Under the pieces are notes generated by a model, which ran no database searches, was not told where the DNA came from, and saw only the letters and a program-made list of their open reading frames with translations. Below are positions 15,184-23,615 of a stretch of 50,656 nt of DNA, one piece after another; the first letter of the stretch is position 1; each line of letters begins with the position of its first letter. The DNA comes from DATBLE01 sp046732255 (GTDB lineage: Bacteria > Actinomycetota > Thermoleophilia > Gaiellales > Gaiellaceae): positions 1 to 50,656 of the forward strand of contig JBKPMR010000007.1 of the NCBI GenBank assembly GCA_046732255.1, in the 5' to 3' direction. A program made the position numbers and the translations under genes.

Positions 15184-15641
15184 TGCTGGCCGTCGGCGAC
15201 CGGATCCCCGAGGCGACCGTGTGGGTCGGCCCACGGGAGAGGCACACGATCGAGGAGATCGTCGAGGACGGGCCGGTCCTCCTCCTCTTCTACCTGTTCG
15301 ACTGGACCTCGACGTGAACGAACGAGATGGAGCTCCTGCGTGACAGGGGCGCCGAGTTCGAGGAGGCGGGCGTCCGCGCGCTCGGGATCTCGCGTGACTC
15401 GCCGTGGACGCACATCGCCTGGATGCAGGCGCTCGACCTCACGGTCGGCCTGCTCTCGGACTGGAACGCCGAGGCGGTCCGCGGGTTCGGCGTGGCACAG
15501 GACTACCGGGGGATGCGTGACGTCGCGCAGCGGACGGCGTTCCTGATCGACCGGGAAGGAGAGGTGCGGGGCGCGTGGACCTACGAGAACGCCGCGGTGC
15601 CGGACTTCGACGAGCTCTTGGCAGCCGCCCGAGCTTTGTAG
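15183..15641 (+). CDS. Peroxiredoxin, predicted selenoprotein (in-frame TGA = Sec45)
   Basis: Reading TGA at 15315-15317 as selenocysteine joins two halves of one frame into a 152-residue AhpE/Bcp-like peroxiredoxin. Upstream is LLLFYLFDWTST, downstream TNEMELLRDRGAEF, GISRDSPWTHIAW and RTAFLIDREG. The TGA falls exactly on the peroxidatic Cys of the TxxC motif (Thr42-Ser-Thr-Sec45). Both halves are fully conserved and in the same frame, which argues against a pseudogene. A SECIS-like hairpin follows. The enzyme would reduce peroxides with a selenolate. ATG at 15183 overlaps the upstream stop. The sel genes are not in this window. Confidence 0.87.
15318..15350 (+). promoter_or_regulatory. Bacterial SECIS-like hairpin
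   Basis: GCTCCTG at 15332-15338 pairs with CAGGGGC at 15344-15350 (7 bp, one T-G wobble) around loop CGTGA. The loop begins 22 nt after the TGA and has G as its second base. Known bacterial SECIS elements require an apical loop about 16-37 nt after UGA with a G among the first two loop bases, so the criteria are met. Confidence 0.7.
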
Positions 15642-17581
15642 CTGCCTGCGTCGTCTTCGCCGTGGCGGCCGTCATTGCGACCGAGCCGGCGGTCGTGCAT
15701 CTCGCGACGCAGTTCATGGCCGGCGGCGCACCGGGCAACGGCGAAGCGGCTCCGGGCGACCACCTCCAGTCCGACTACCGGCTCTGGCTGGCGGGTCACC
15801 AGCTCGAGCAAGGCCGCGCTCCCTGGATCGACCCGTATTCCTTCCAGCCGGAGGACGGGTCGACGGTGAACGCGGCCTGGTGGCCCTTCGGGCTGCCGTA
15901 CTGGCCGCTCGACCGCCTGCTCGGATCGGTCCTCGCCTGGAACCTGTTCACGCTGCTCTGCCTCTTCGCCGCCGCCGTGCTCGCGACGTTGTGGCTCCTG
16001 GAGCTGGAGCTCTCGCTGATCGCGGCGGCGGCAGGCGGACTCGTGTTCGAGATCGCGCCGTACCGGGTGATGCAGAGCCGCGGCCATCTGCTCGGCCCGA
16101 CGTCGCTCCTCCTCCCGCTCGCCCTCTGGGCATTCGAGCGCGCGCGGAACTCGGGCCGTTGGGGCTGGTGGGCGCTGTCGTGGGCGGCCCTGGCGTCGAT
16201 CCCGCTGTCCGGTCAGGTGCACCTGGCGCTCGGTGCGATCCCGTTCTTCGCGCTCTACGCCGTGTGCCGGACGACCGAGCGTCGCGATCTGATCGCGACC
16301 GCGGTCGGGGTCGTCGCCGCCGTGCTGGCCGGCGTCCTGATCCGCGAGACGGTGATCGCCGGGTCGATCGACTCCGGGGGCAGGTCGCTCCGCGAGGTTC
16401 ACGTCTACTCCGCGACCGGCCTCGACTTCCTCACCCGCCACGCACGCCACGGGGTCGAGGCCTTCGTCTTCCTCGGCTGGCTGACGCCCCTCGTCGCCGT
16501 CGCCGGGCTCGTACTGCTCGTGCTCGCACGGGAGGTGCGGCTCGCGGTCGCCCTCGGGATCGGGGCTGTCGTCCCGGTGCTGCTCGCGCTCGGTACGCAC
16601 TTCCCGCTCTACTCCCCGCTCTGGCATGCCTTTCCCCCGCTCCGCTACCCGCGCGTGCCGGAGCGGCTGATGCCGATCGCGTGCCTTTGCATCGCAGCGC
16701 TGCTCGCGGTCGCGATCGACTGGGGGCTGCGCCGGCCGGAGGTGCGGGGCGTCGCGCCGCTCGCGCTCGGCGCGATCGTCGTCGTCGTCCTGCTCGCCGA
16801 CCTGCATGTCCGCGCGTTTCACGGGTCGGAGGCGGACTCGTCCAACGCCGCCTATGCCGCCGTAAAGCGCGCGCCGGCGGGTCGCCTGGTCGAGGTACCG
16901 GTATTCACTCCGGACATCCACTACGGCAGCGTCTACCTCTACTACGAGCAGCGGGTGCTCCGTGACCGGCCCCTGGGCTACTCGACCACCGCGCCGCGCA
17001 AGGCGGACGTCGTCGCCCGCCATCTTTTGCCACTCAACTGCGGCGACTGGACGACAGGCGTCGCCGACCGGCTCAGGATCCTCAACGTGTCGGCGATCAC
17101 ACTCCACCGCGGCCTCTTCACCGACAACCCGGTCGCCCCGGACACGGCGGCGATCGCCTGGCGCGGACTCGTCGCGCACGGCTGGAGTCCGGTTACGACC
17201 GACGGGGCGGTGACGACCTTCGTCCGCGGGCGGTCGACCACGCCACCGCCGTTCCCCGACCCCCCGCAAACGGAGGCGATCTTCTGCGGCGGGTGGTTCC
17301 CCGCTGACCAGGTCGGCCACCAGATGAGCTCCCGGCACGCGTCGCTGCTCGTCCACGGCAGCGGGATCCTCCGCCTGTTCATGCAGTCGCCGCAATCGGA
17401 ACGGGTTCGGATCTCGGTCGACGGCCGCTACCACTCGCAGCTGACCGTCGACGCGCTCCGTCAGAAGAACGTCGGCCTCTCCGGCCGGCGGTGGCACCTG
17501 GTCACGTTCGACTCCGGGCCGCTCGTCGAGCTTCGCGGCAAGCCGCGCGGCGCCCGCGTCGTCGCCTACGCGCTGCCGTAG
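15575..17581 (+). CDS. Large polytopic membrane protein, GT-C-like (YfhO/PMT-type) candidate
   Basis: A 668-residue protein with about ten to twelve hydrophobic helices in the first 410 residues and a soluble C-terminal domain of about 250 residues. The first long loop contains SDYRLWLAGHQLEQG and PWIDPYSF, an acidic loop as in lipid-linked sugar-dependent GT-C glycosyltransferases. The later HFPLYSPLWHAFPPLRYPRVPERL resembles similar actinobacterial membrane proteins. Exact reaction unknown. GTG at 15575 lies 67 nt inside the peroxiredoxin gene; the next in-frame GTG at 15662 would remove much of helix 1. Confidence 0.65.
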   Translation: MDLRERRGAGLRRALGSRPSFVAACVVFAVAAVIATEPAVVHLATQFMAGGAPGNGEAAPGDHLQSDYRLWLAGHQLEQGRAPWIDPYSFQPEDGSTVNAAWWPFGLPYWPLDRLLGSVLAWNLFTLLCLFAAAVLATLWLLELELSLIAAAAGGLVFEIAPYRVMQSRGHLLGPTSLLLPLALWAFERARNSGRWGWWALSWAALASIPLSGQVHLALGAIPFFALYAVCRTTERRDLIATAVGVVAAVLAGVLIRETVIAGSIDSGGRSLREVHVYSATGLDFLTRHARHGVEAFVFLGWLTPLVAVAGLVLLVLAREVRLAVALGIGAVVPVLLALGTHFPLYSPLWHAFPPLRYPRVPERLMPIACLCIAALLAVAIDWGLRRPEVRGVAPLALGAIVVVVLLADLHVRAFHGSEADSSNAAYAAVKRAPAGRLVEVPVFTPDIHYGSVYLYYEQRVLRDRPLGYSTTAPRKADVVARHLLPLNCGDWTTGVADRLRILNVSAITLHRGLFTDNPVAPDTAAIAWRGLVAHGWSPVTTDGAVTTFVRGRSTTPPPFPDPPQTEAIFCGGWFPADQVGHQMSSRHASLLVHGSGILRLFMQSPQSERVRISVDGRYHSQLTVDALRQKNVGLSGRRWHLVTFDSGPLVELRGKPRGARVVAYALP

Positions 17582-17612
17582 CCGGGTGGCCCGGGCCCGC
17601 GGGCCACCCGGC
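17581..17612. terminator. Bidirectional terminator hairpin
   Basis: GCCGGGTGGCCCG at 17581-17593 pairs perfectly with CGGGCCACCCGGC at 17600-17612 over a 6-nt loop. It fills the gap between two convergent genes, the membrane protein and the haloperoxidase. There is no T tract, common in GC-rich actinobacteria. Confidence 0.6.
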
Positions 17613-17625
17613 GATCGAGCCAGGT

Positions 17626-18927
17626 TCAGGAAGCAGCCTGGAAGAAGCGCTTGAGCTCCCAGCCCGCGACATCGTTGCCGAGCTTGACGCCCTGCTCGAC
17701 CGAGTTGCGGTAGTGGAATCCCATCCAGACCCTCGCGTCGACGATCTCGTCCTGGATCTCGTGGACAGTGTTGTAGTGCCGCGTCGTGGTGAGGGTCGTG
17801 CCCCCGCCCGTTGCACCGGGGACGGTCAAGTCGAGCCGCTTGGTGTGCAGTGCCGCCGCGAGCGCATCCGTGAAGGCGCTCGTGAAGCAGCCGTGCTGGG
17901 ACGGATACTCGGGGTGGTTCGGCGTCGTCAGGAGTGGTGACCAGGTCGGGTCGGCCGTCGTCGCCGGGTTTCCATCCTGGGCGGCGTTCCGGATCGCCGT
18001 GATCGGGCGCCAGAAGAGGTAGAAGTACTTGGAGTCGAAGCACGCGAGCCCCGCGTCGGTCGAGACGATCTCGACCATTGCGAGCAGGTGGGCGGCGTCG
18101 ACGAGATCCATGCCGTGCTGCGCGACGACGTTCTGCATCGTCTGGTTGTACTGGTTGATGTTGTTCGCGTTCCAGAAGAACGCGGTCGCCGTCTGATCCG
18201 CCGTGCGGACCGTGCTGTTCACGGCGCCGTACGCCTTGGTCTCGTTCAGATCGTTGGCGTACCCGCGGCTGTCCAGCGCCGGCGGCGGCTCGGCCCGAAA
18301 CTGAGATGCTCGCTCGAGCAGCAACGGCCGCATCGTCGCGGCCCAAGGCGTCTGCGCGGTCTGCACCGGCGTCTGCAGCTGCCACTGTCCGGGCAGGATC
18401 GGCCCGATCGTCCCGTACGTCGGCGTTGCCGCGCCGCGACCGTCGCCGGTCCGGAGGGCGATGATGTCGTTCGCGGCCGCAACGCCGACGGCTTCGCCGT
18501 TCGCGACGTCGCCCGTCAGCGTCCCGAGGTACGCCCCGTACTCGGCATCGACCGTCGTCTGCTGATCGGGCACGTAGTAGTCGAGAATCGTCTTCGTGGC
18601 CGCCGCGACCGCCGCCTCTACCGAGGCTCCGGGGACGACCGAGAAGGCGAAGTCGTGGTAGGGCTCGTAGCGGCCTTCGAGCTTCGTCACCGCGTCGTAG
18701 ACCGCCGCCTGCACGAACGACATGTAGACGAAGCCTTCGGTCTGGAACTTGGTCGGCGACGATGCGCGCACCGCGTTGACCGCGTACGTGTTCCAGGTCA
18801 GCACCGCGTCCGGCGGAAGAACCGCCGCCTTTTGCGTCCGCGCAGAGGCCGCCGACAGTGATCCGGCGACGCCCACGACCAGGGCACCCACGAGGAAGAC
18901 ACATGTCGTCATCCGAACTGTCCTCAT
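17626..18927 (-). CDS. Vanadium-dependent haloperoxidase-like protein, exported (PAP2 superfamily)
   Basis: A 433-residue protein with a signal peptide ending near SLSAASA. All vanadate-site residues are present with the spacing of known vanadium haloperoxidases: Lys300-x6-Arg307 (SKYFYLFWR), Pro-Ser343-Gln-His345 (YPSQHG) and Arg399-x5-His405 (ARVWMGFH). Family members oxidise halides with hydrogen peroxide; some relatives are acid phosphatases. The second residue of the PSGH motif is Gln instead of Gly. The ATG at 18927 overlaps the stop of the upstream DUF4242-like gene (ATGA), so they form a translationally coupled pair. Confidence 0.88.
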   Translation of the reverse strand: MRTVRMTTCVFLVGALVVGVAGSLSAASARTQKAAVLPPDAVLTWNTYAVNAVRASSPTKFQTEGFVYMSFVQAAVYDAVTKLEGRYEPYHDFAFSVVPGASVEAAVAAATKTILDYYVPDQQTTVDAEYGAYLGTLTGDVANGEAVGVAAANDIIALRTGDGRGAATPTYGTIGPILPGQWQLQTPVQTAQTPWAATMRPLLLERASQFRAEPPPALDSRGYANDLNETKAYGAVNSTVRTADQTATAFFWNANNINQYNQTMQNVVAQHGMDLVDAAHLLAMVEIVSTDAGLACFDSKYFYLFWRPITAIRNAAQDGNPATTADPTWSPLLTTPNHPEYPSQHGCFTSAFTDALAAALHTKRLDLTVPGATGGGTTLTTTRHYNTVHEIQDEIVDARVWMGFHYRNSVEQGVKLGNDVAGWELKRFFQAAS

Positions 18928-19196
18928 CTCTCCTCCTTCCAGGACGAGACCGCCTCCACGACGCGTAGCGGTTCGAGCCCTGCCCGCTGGGCGAGTAGGG
19001 CGGCCTCGCGGCCCGACGGCGCCGCGAATGTGAAGAAGCAGATCTCGTCCTCGGGGACGTGGATCGATCCTTCGAAGCCGACGCGCGTCCCCTCCCGCGT
19101 CATCTTCTCGGCGGCCGAGCGGGCCCGCCGTTCACGCTCCGCACGCTCGCCGGCGGCGCCGCGTGCGAGGAACGTCTCGACGAGGTAGCTCGGCAC
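18924..19196 (-). CDS. DUF4242-like small protein
   Basis: A 90-residue protein that starts PSYLVETFLARG and continues with EKMTREGTRV, HVPEDEICFFTFAAPS and AQRAGLEPLRVVEA. This layout matches the DUF4242 (SCO4226-type, ferredoxin-like alpha/beta) family, whose members include a nickel-binding protein. GTG start at 19196. It is coupled by a 4-nt overlap to the haloperoxidase and lies 24 nt after the LAL regulator, suggesting one transcription unit. The role is unknown. Confidence 0.65.
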   Translation of the reverse strand: MPSYLVETFLARGAAGERAERERRARSAAEKMTREGTRVGFEGSIHVPEDEICFFTFAAPSGREAALLAQRAGLEPLRVVEAVSSWKEER

Positions 19197-19220
19197 CCGC
19201 TCGACGGTAGGCGGGCGCGC

Positions 19221-21974
19221 TCAGCTTGAAATCGTGAGTCCCCCTGAACTTTGCTCGGCCGCAAACGCGCGCGCGAGCTCGGCCCGCGAGCGCACGCCGA
19301 GCTTGGCGTACACGTGTGTGAGATGCGTCTCGACTGTCCGTTCACCGAGGAAGAGCGCGGCGGCGACCTCTTTGTTCGTGCGGCCCTGTGCGGCGAGCGC
19401 GGCAACACGGCTCTCCGCAGGGGTCAGCCCTTCAATGCGCGTGCGGCCGCCGATCCGGCCGAGCTCCGCGCGGGCCTTCTCGCTCCAGGTCGCCGCCCCG
19501 AGCTCCTCGAACCCTTCGACCGCCGCTGCGATCGCATCGCGGGCGGCGCGCTTCTGGCGCCGCCGCCTGCGGACGACGCCGAGCGCGAGCAACGCACGCG
19601 CGCGACCGAAGGCATCGCCGACGGCCTCGTGCTGCACGGCCGCGGCCTCCAGGATAGAAGCGGCTCGGTCGACGTCGCCCTCGGCCGCGGCGACGAGGCC
19701 GCGGCACCGGGTCACGTGCGCGAGCACGCGCTCCCGGCCGAGCTGCGCCGCATCGGCCTCCCAGCCGTCGAGGCGCCTCACCGCGTCGTCGAGCCGGCCG
19801 AGCTCGAGGAGCACCTCGACGTGGTCCGGGATCCACCAGCGGTGGCCGGCGTCGCGCCAGCCGAGCCTCCTGGCCTGCGCCTCGGATTGCGCGAACCAAT
19901 CGACTGCCGTGCGTGGGTCACCGCCCTGCAGGGCGACGAGCCCCAGAACGGCGAGATGTATGGGCGTGTGCAGCCCGATCTGCTCCTTTCCAAGCCGCAG
20001 CGCCAGCTCCGAATGCGCGCGGGCGACCTCGAGCTGGCCACGGTGGACGGCAACCGTCGCGATCGGCAGATGGTTCCACGGAACGTCCAGGCCGTACTGG
20101 AGGTTGATCTCCAGCGACCGGGCGGCGAAGTCCGCGGCACGCTGCCAACGGCCCGCCGACAGCTCCACCCAGGAGAGAGCGACGAGCACCTCTGCAGCCG
20201 CCAGCTCGTCACGCTCATGCCACGCCTCGAGCTCGCGCCCGAGCAGCGCACGTGCTTCGTCGCCTGCTCCCTCTCGTTCGAGCACGTACGCCAGTGCGAT
20301 GGTCGCGTCTCTCAGCAAGCGCGCGTCGCCCACGGCGGTCGCGAGCTCGTGCGCACGCGTGGCGTAGTGCGGCGTGTCGGGGTCGCCGACGGCGGCTCCG
20401 AGGAACGCGAGGATGCAGAGCGCGTCGATCCGGAGCGCGTCGTCGTCGAGCCGGTCGGCGAGCTCGAGTGCCATGCGGGCGTGCTCGAGCCCCCCCATGA
20501 AGCCCCTCTCGAAGCGCACCGCCCGGGCGAGCCGGCAGTGAATCCGCGCCTGAAGCACCGGCTGGGATTGGGCCTCGCGCAGCGCCTCCTCGAGCGGCGC
20601 CACGGCTCGGTGGAGTCCCTCGAGGTCGGCGAGGAGGACGAGAGTCTCAGCCCGCATCGGGCCGAGGGCGCTCTCGGCCAACGCGTCATTGACGATCGCC
20701 CTGGCACGCGTCCACTCTCCGGCGGCGTGATGCGCTCGCGCCGCGGCCAGCGCTCGGCGGAGGCGCTCGTCCTGTCCTTCCGGCGGTGTCAGTCGGAGAG
20801 CGTGGTCGGCAAGTTCGGCCGCGACGGCAGACGCGCCCCGTTCGGATGCCAGTTCCGCGGCGCCGTCCAGCACGGCGGCGACACCGGCGTCCGGCGCATC
20901 CTTCGACAGCGCGAGGTGACGGGCGTGGAGGAGTGGGTCGTCGACGATTGCGGCGAGCCGGCCGTGGACGCGGTGACGCCGGCCGCCCAGTTCGCCGTAG
21001 AGAACGGACGCGAGCAGCGGATGAGTGAAGCGGATCGTGCCGTTCTCGCGTTCGATGACGCGCCCAGCGAATGCGGGCTCGAGCGCAGCTTCCCTGACCC
21101 CGGCTCGCTCGAGGAGGGATGCAGAGGGCGTGCCCAGCGCGGCGGCCAGCGCGAGCGCGTCGCGCGTGTCCGCAGGAAGGCCCGCAAGCCTCGCGCGGAC
21201 GAGCTCGTCGAGCGTCTCCGGAACCGGTAGCGGCTCGAGCGGATCGACCTGCTCGCCGAGAACGCGCGCCAGCTCCAACGCGAAGAACGGGTTCCCGCCC
21301 GACCGCTCGTGGATACGAAGCAACGTCTGGCGGGCGAACGGCCTGTCGAAACGGTGTTGCAGGAGCAGATGGAGTGCGCCGACGCTGAGCGGTCCCACCG
21401 GCAGCCGCTGGAGGCGGTCATTGCCGAACGCCCGCTCCAGGTCCGACGGCTCTGCCTCGTCGACCCGCCGGGTGAGCAGCACGCGGACCGGGCTCGTGGC
21501 GAGTCGGCGCAGCGCAAAAGCCAGTGCGCTCGACGAGGACGCGTCGAGCCACTGAACGTCGTCGACAGCCAGCAAGATCGGCTTCCGCTCGCTCATCAGG
21601 TGCAGGATGTCGCGCACCGCAACGCCGAGCGCGCGGTTGTCGAGCGGTTCATCTGCGGTTTCCTCGTGCAGCAGCGCGACCTCGAGCGCGCGTCGCCTCG
21701 GCACGGACAGCAGCGGGGCGACGTCGGCGAGGATCTCGTCGAAAAGGTCGCCCAGCCCGACGTGCGCGAGGCCGCGCTCGGCCTCCGCAGGCCGTGATGA
21801 GAGAACGAGCAAGCCCCCGTCGCGCGCCGCCGCCACTCCCTCGAGCCAGAGGGTCGATTTGCCGATCCCTGCCTCGCCCTCGAGCACGAGTCCGGCAGCC
21901 CCAACCGGCGCCTGGGAGACGAACGCGTGGACGGAAGCGAGATCTCGCTCCCTGCCGACGATCTCGAGCGGCAT
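19221..21974 (-). CDS. LAL-type (MalT-like) LuxR-family transcriptional regulator with AAA ATPase
   Basis: A 917-residue one-component regulator. The N-terminus carries an ATPase domain with Walker A GEAGIGKST (about residue 35) and Walker B LLAVDDVQWLD (about 135). A long helical TPR-like region fills the middle, and the C-terminus is a LuxR helix-turn-helix: LTPAESRVAALAAQGRTNKE, then TVETHLTHVYAKLGVRSR. Such proteins bind an inducer and ATP, oligomerise and activate nearby genes. The haloperoxidase pair directly downstream on the same strand is the obvious candidate target. Inducer unknown. ATG start at 21974. Confidence 0.9.
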   Translation of the reverse strand: MPLEIVGRERDLASVHAFVSQAPVGAAGLVLEGEAGIGKSTLWLEGVAAARDGGLLVLSSRPAEAERGLAHVGLGDLFDEILADVAPLLSVPRRRALEVALLHEETADEPLDNRALGVAVRDILHLMSERKPILLAVDDVQWLDASSSSALAFALRRLATSPVRVLLTRRVDEAEPSDLERAFGNDRLQRLPVGPLSVGALHLLLQHRFDRPFARQTLLRIHERSGGNPFFALELARVLGEQVDPLEPLPVPETLDELVRARLAGLPADTRDALALAAALGTPSASLLERAGVREAALEPAFAGRVIERENGTIRFTHPLLASVLYGELGGRRHRVHGRLAAIVDDPLLHARHLALSKDAPDAGVAAVLDGAAELASERGASAVAAELADHALRLTPPEGQDERLRRALAAARAHHAAGEWTRARAIVNDALAESALGPMRAETLVLLADLEGLHRAVAPLEEALREAQSQPVLQARIHCRLARAVRFERGFMGGLEHARMALELADRLDDDALRIDALCILAFLGAAVGDPDTPHYATRAHELATAVGDARLLRDATIALAYVLEREGAGDEARALLGRELEAWHERDELAAAEVLVALSWVELSAGRWQRAADFAARSLEINLQYGLDVPWNHLPIATVAVHRGQLEVARAHSELALRLGKEQIGLHTPIHLAVLGLVALQGGDPRTAVDWFAQSEAQARRLGWRDAGHRWWIPDHVEVLLELGRLDDAVRRLDGWEADAAQLGRERVLAHVTRCRGLVAAAEGDVDRAASILEAAAVQHEAVGDAFGRARALLALGVVRRRRRQKRAARDAIAAAVEGFEELGAATWSEKARAELGRIGGRTRIEGLTPAESRVAALAAQGRTNKEVAAALFLGERTVETHLTHVYAKLGVRSRAELARAFAAEQSSGGLTISS

Positions 21975-22016
21975 CCGACTGGATGGTGACCGGGGTTACG
22001 CCCGGAGGCAAACTCG

Positions 22017-22793
22017 CTACATGCCGACCGCGTGGTACCCGGAGTCGACGTACAGCGTCGTCGCCGTCACGTTCCTCGCATCGTCCGAGAGCAGGTAGGC
22101 CGCGGCCGCACCGACGTCGTCGGCGTCGATCGGCCGGTGGAGCGGCGAGCGCTCCGCCACGATCGCCTCCATCGTCGGGAAGCCGGCGATCGAGCGGGCG
22201 GCCAGGGTCCGCACCGGCCCGGCGGAGACGGCGTTGACGCGGATGTTCTTCTGGCCGAGGTCCCAGGCGAGGTACTGCACCGACGAGTCGAGTGTCGCCT
22301 TGGCCACGCCCATCACGTTGTAGTGAGGCACGGCACGCTCGCCGCCCAGGTAGGTCATCGTCAGGATCGACCCGCCGCCTGCCGCCTCCATCAGGGGCTC
22401 GGCCGCCCTGGCACACGCGACGAGCGAATACGCAGAGATGTCGACCGCCATCCAGAACCGGTCCCGCGGCGTGTCGGTGAACCGGCCCTCGAGGTCCTCG
22501 GCGGCAGCGAAGGCGACGGAGTGGACGAGGAGGTCGAGGCTTCCGCCGAAGGTCTCCCCGACCTCCGCGAAGACGCGCGCAATGTCGTCGTCGGAGCGGA
22601 CGTCGCACTCGGTGATCAGCGGACTTTCGACCGACCCGGCCAGCTCCCGCACGCCGGACTCGATCCGCTCGCCCTGGTACGTGAAGGCGAGCTGGGCACC
22701 GCCGTCCGCCAGCGTGCGTGCGATCGCCCACGCGATCGACCGTTTGTTGGCCACGCCGAGAACGAGCCCGCGCTTGCCGGCGAATTCCGCCAC
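22017..22793 (-). CDS. fabI: Enoyl-[acyl-carrier-protein] reductase (NADH)
   Basis: A 258-residue FabI that carries out the last reduction step of type II fatty acid elongation. The FabI version of the nucleotide site, GVANKRSIAWAIA, and the active-site Tyr148, Tyr158 and Lys165 (TYLGGERAVPHYNVMGVAK) are present with the spacing that separates FabI from ordinary SDRs. GTG start at 22793; the divergent SDR begins 40 nt away. It lies 42 nt upstream of the LAL regulator on the same strand. Confidence 0.95.
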   Translation of the reverse strand: MAEFAGKRGLVLGVANKRSIAWAIARTLADGGAQLAFTYQGERIESGVRELAGSVESPLITECDVRSDDDIARVFAEVGETFGGSLDLLVHSVAFAAAEDLEGRFTDTPRDRFWMAVDISAYSLVACARAAEPLMEAAGGGSILTMTYLGGERAVPHYNVMGVAKATLDSSVQYLAWDLGQKNIRVNAVSAGPVRTLAARSIAGFPTMEAIVAERSPLHRPIDADDVGAAAAYLLSDDARNVTATTLYVDSGYHAVGM

Positions 22794-22819
22794 GGCCGCG
22801 AGTCTACGTCAGGAAGAAG

Positions 22820-22825
22820 TAGCGT
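22820..22825 (+). promoter_or_regulatory. -10 box (TAGCGT) before the SDR gene
   Basis: TAGCGT ends 8 nt before the ATG at 22834, inside the 40-nt gap between the divergent fabI and SDR genes. It is identical to the box before the CtaG-like gene. Confidence 0.4.
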
Positions 22826-22833
22826 CTGTTCGG

Positions 22834-23586
22834 ATGGAGAAGCGCGTCGCCGTCATCACCGGTGGGTCGAGCGGGATCGGCGCCGAGGTCGCCCGTCTGC
22901 TCAGCGCGGACGGGTGGCACTGCGTGCTCGTGGCGCGCGGAGAGGAACGGCTGCGGGCAGTCGCGGAGGAGCTCGGCGCCGAGTCTGAGATCTGCGACGT
23001 CGGCGATCGGGCGGCTGTCAGCGCCCTCGCCGAGCGGGTCGTCGCCCGCCACCCGCGGATCAAGCTGCTCGTCAACAACGCGGGCGTTCCCGGCCGGGCG
23101 GACTTCGTCGACGGCGACCCCGAACGCATCGAGACGGTGATGCGCGTCAACTACTTCGGCGGGATCTGGTGTCTGCGGGCGTTCCTGCCGACACTGGAGG
23201 CATCCGCCCCCGCCGACGTCGTCAACGTCGTCTCGGTCGCCGGAACGGTCGTCCTGCCACAGTCCGGCCCGTATGCAGCCTCGAAGCACGCGCAGCTCGC
23301 CTTCTCGCGCGCAGTCGCAGCGCAGCTGCGGCCGCGCGGGATCCGCGTCCACACGGTGCTGCCCGGGTTCGCGCCGACGGCCGGCTTCCCCGAGCCGAGC
23401 GTTCTTCCGAAGGCGCTCGGGTGGACGGTGATCGACGCCGAGCGGATCGCCCGGACGATCGTCCACTCGGTCGCCCACGACAAGCGGGAGACCTTCGTCC
23501 CCTGGTGGTTCCGGAGCATGGCGGTGCTCCAGGGCTCCGCGCCGAGCCTGTTCTCCCGGGGCCTGACCTGGTTCAGCGGCCGCTAG
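22834..23586 (+). CDS. Short-chain dehydrogenase/reductase
   Basis: A 250-residue classical SDR. The cofactor motif TGGSSGIG is near residue 10, NNAG near 82, and the catalytic Ser (VVSVAG) and Tyr-x3-Lys (PYAASKHAQ) follow at usual positions. The C-terminal segment (TFVPWWFRSMAVLQG) has a hydrophobic tail seen in SDRs acting on lipids or steroids, but the substrate is not identifiable. ATG at 22834 follows a TAGCGT box. Its TAG stop is the first part of a 31-nt palindrome shared with the convergent M29 gene. Confidence 0.88.
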   Translation: MEKRVAVITGGSSGIGAEVARLLSADGWHCVLVARGEERLRAVAEELGAESEICDVGDRAAVSALAERVVARHPRIKLLVNNAGVPGRADFVDGDPERIETVMRVNYFGGIWCLRAFLPTLEASAPADVVNVVSVAGTVVLPQSGPYAASKHAQLAFSRAVAAQLRPRGIRVHTVLPGFAPTAGFPEPSVLPKALGWTVIDAERIARTIVHSVAHDKRETFVPWWFRSMAVLQGSAPSLFSRGLTWFSGR

Positions 23587-23615
23587 GGACTGTCCCGAAG
23601 TTCGGGACAGTCCCT
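23585..23615. repeat. 31-nt perfect palindrome between convergent genes
   Basis: AGGGACTGTCCCGAA at 23585-23599 and TTCGGGACAGTCCCT at 23601-23615 are perfect inverted repeats around one G. It overlaps the stop codons of both neighbours. It can serve as a bidirectional terminator, but its single-base centre and its GGGAC/GTCCC ends resemble the REP-like palindromes elsewhere in the window, so it is probably another family of RAYT-type repeat. Confidence 0.7.

Noticed and set aside
15183..15317. Peroxiredoxin read as a frameshifted or truncated pseudogene
   Set aside because: Both halves are in the same frame, fully conserved, and the only interruption is TGA at the exact peroxidatic Cys position, followed by a SECIS-like hairpin.
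15581..18904. Open frame of 1107 codons on the reverse strand
   Set aside because: It runs antisense to the membrane-protein gene and out of frame with the haloperoxidase; no recognisable motif.
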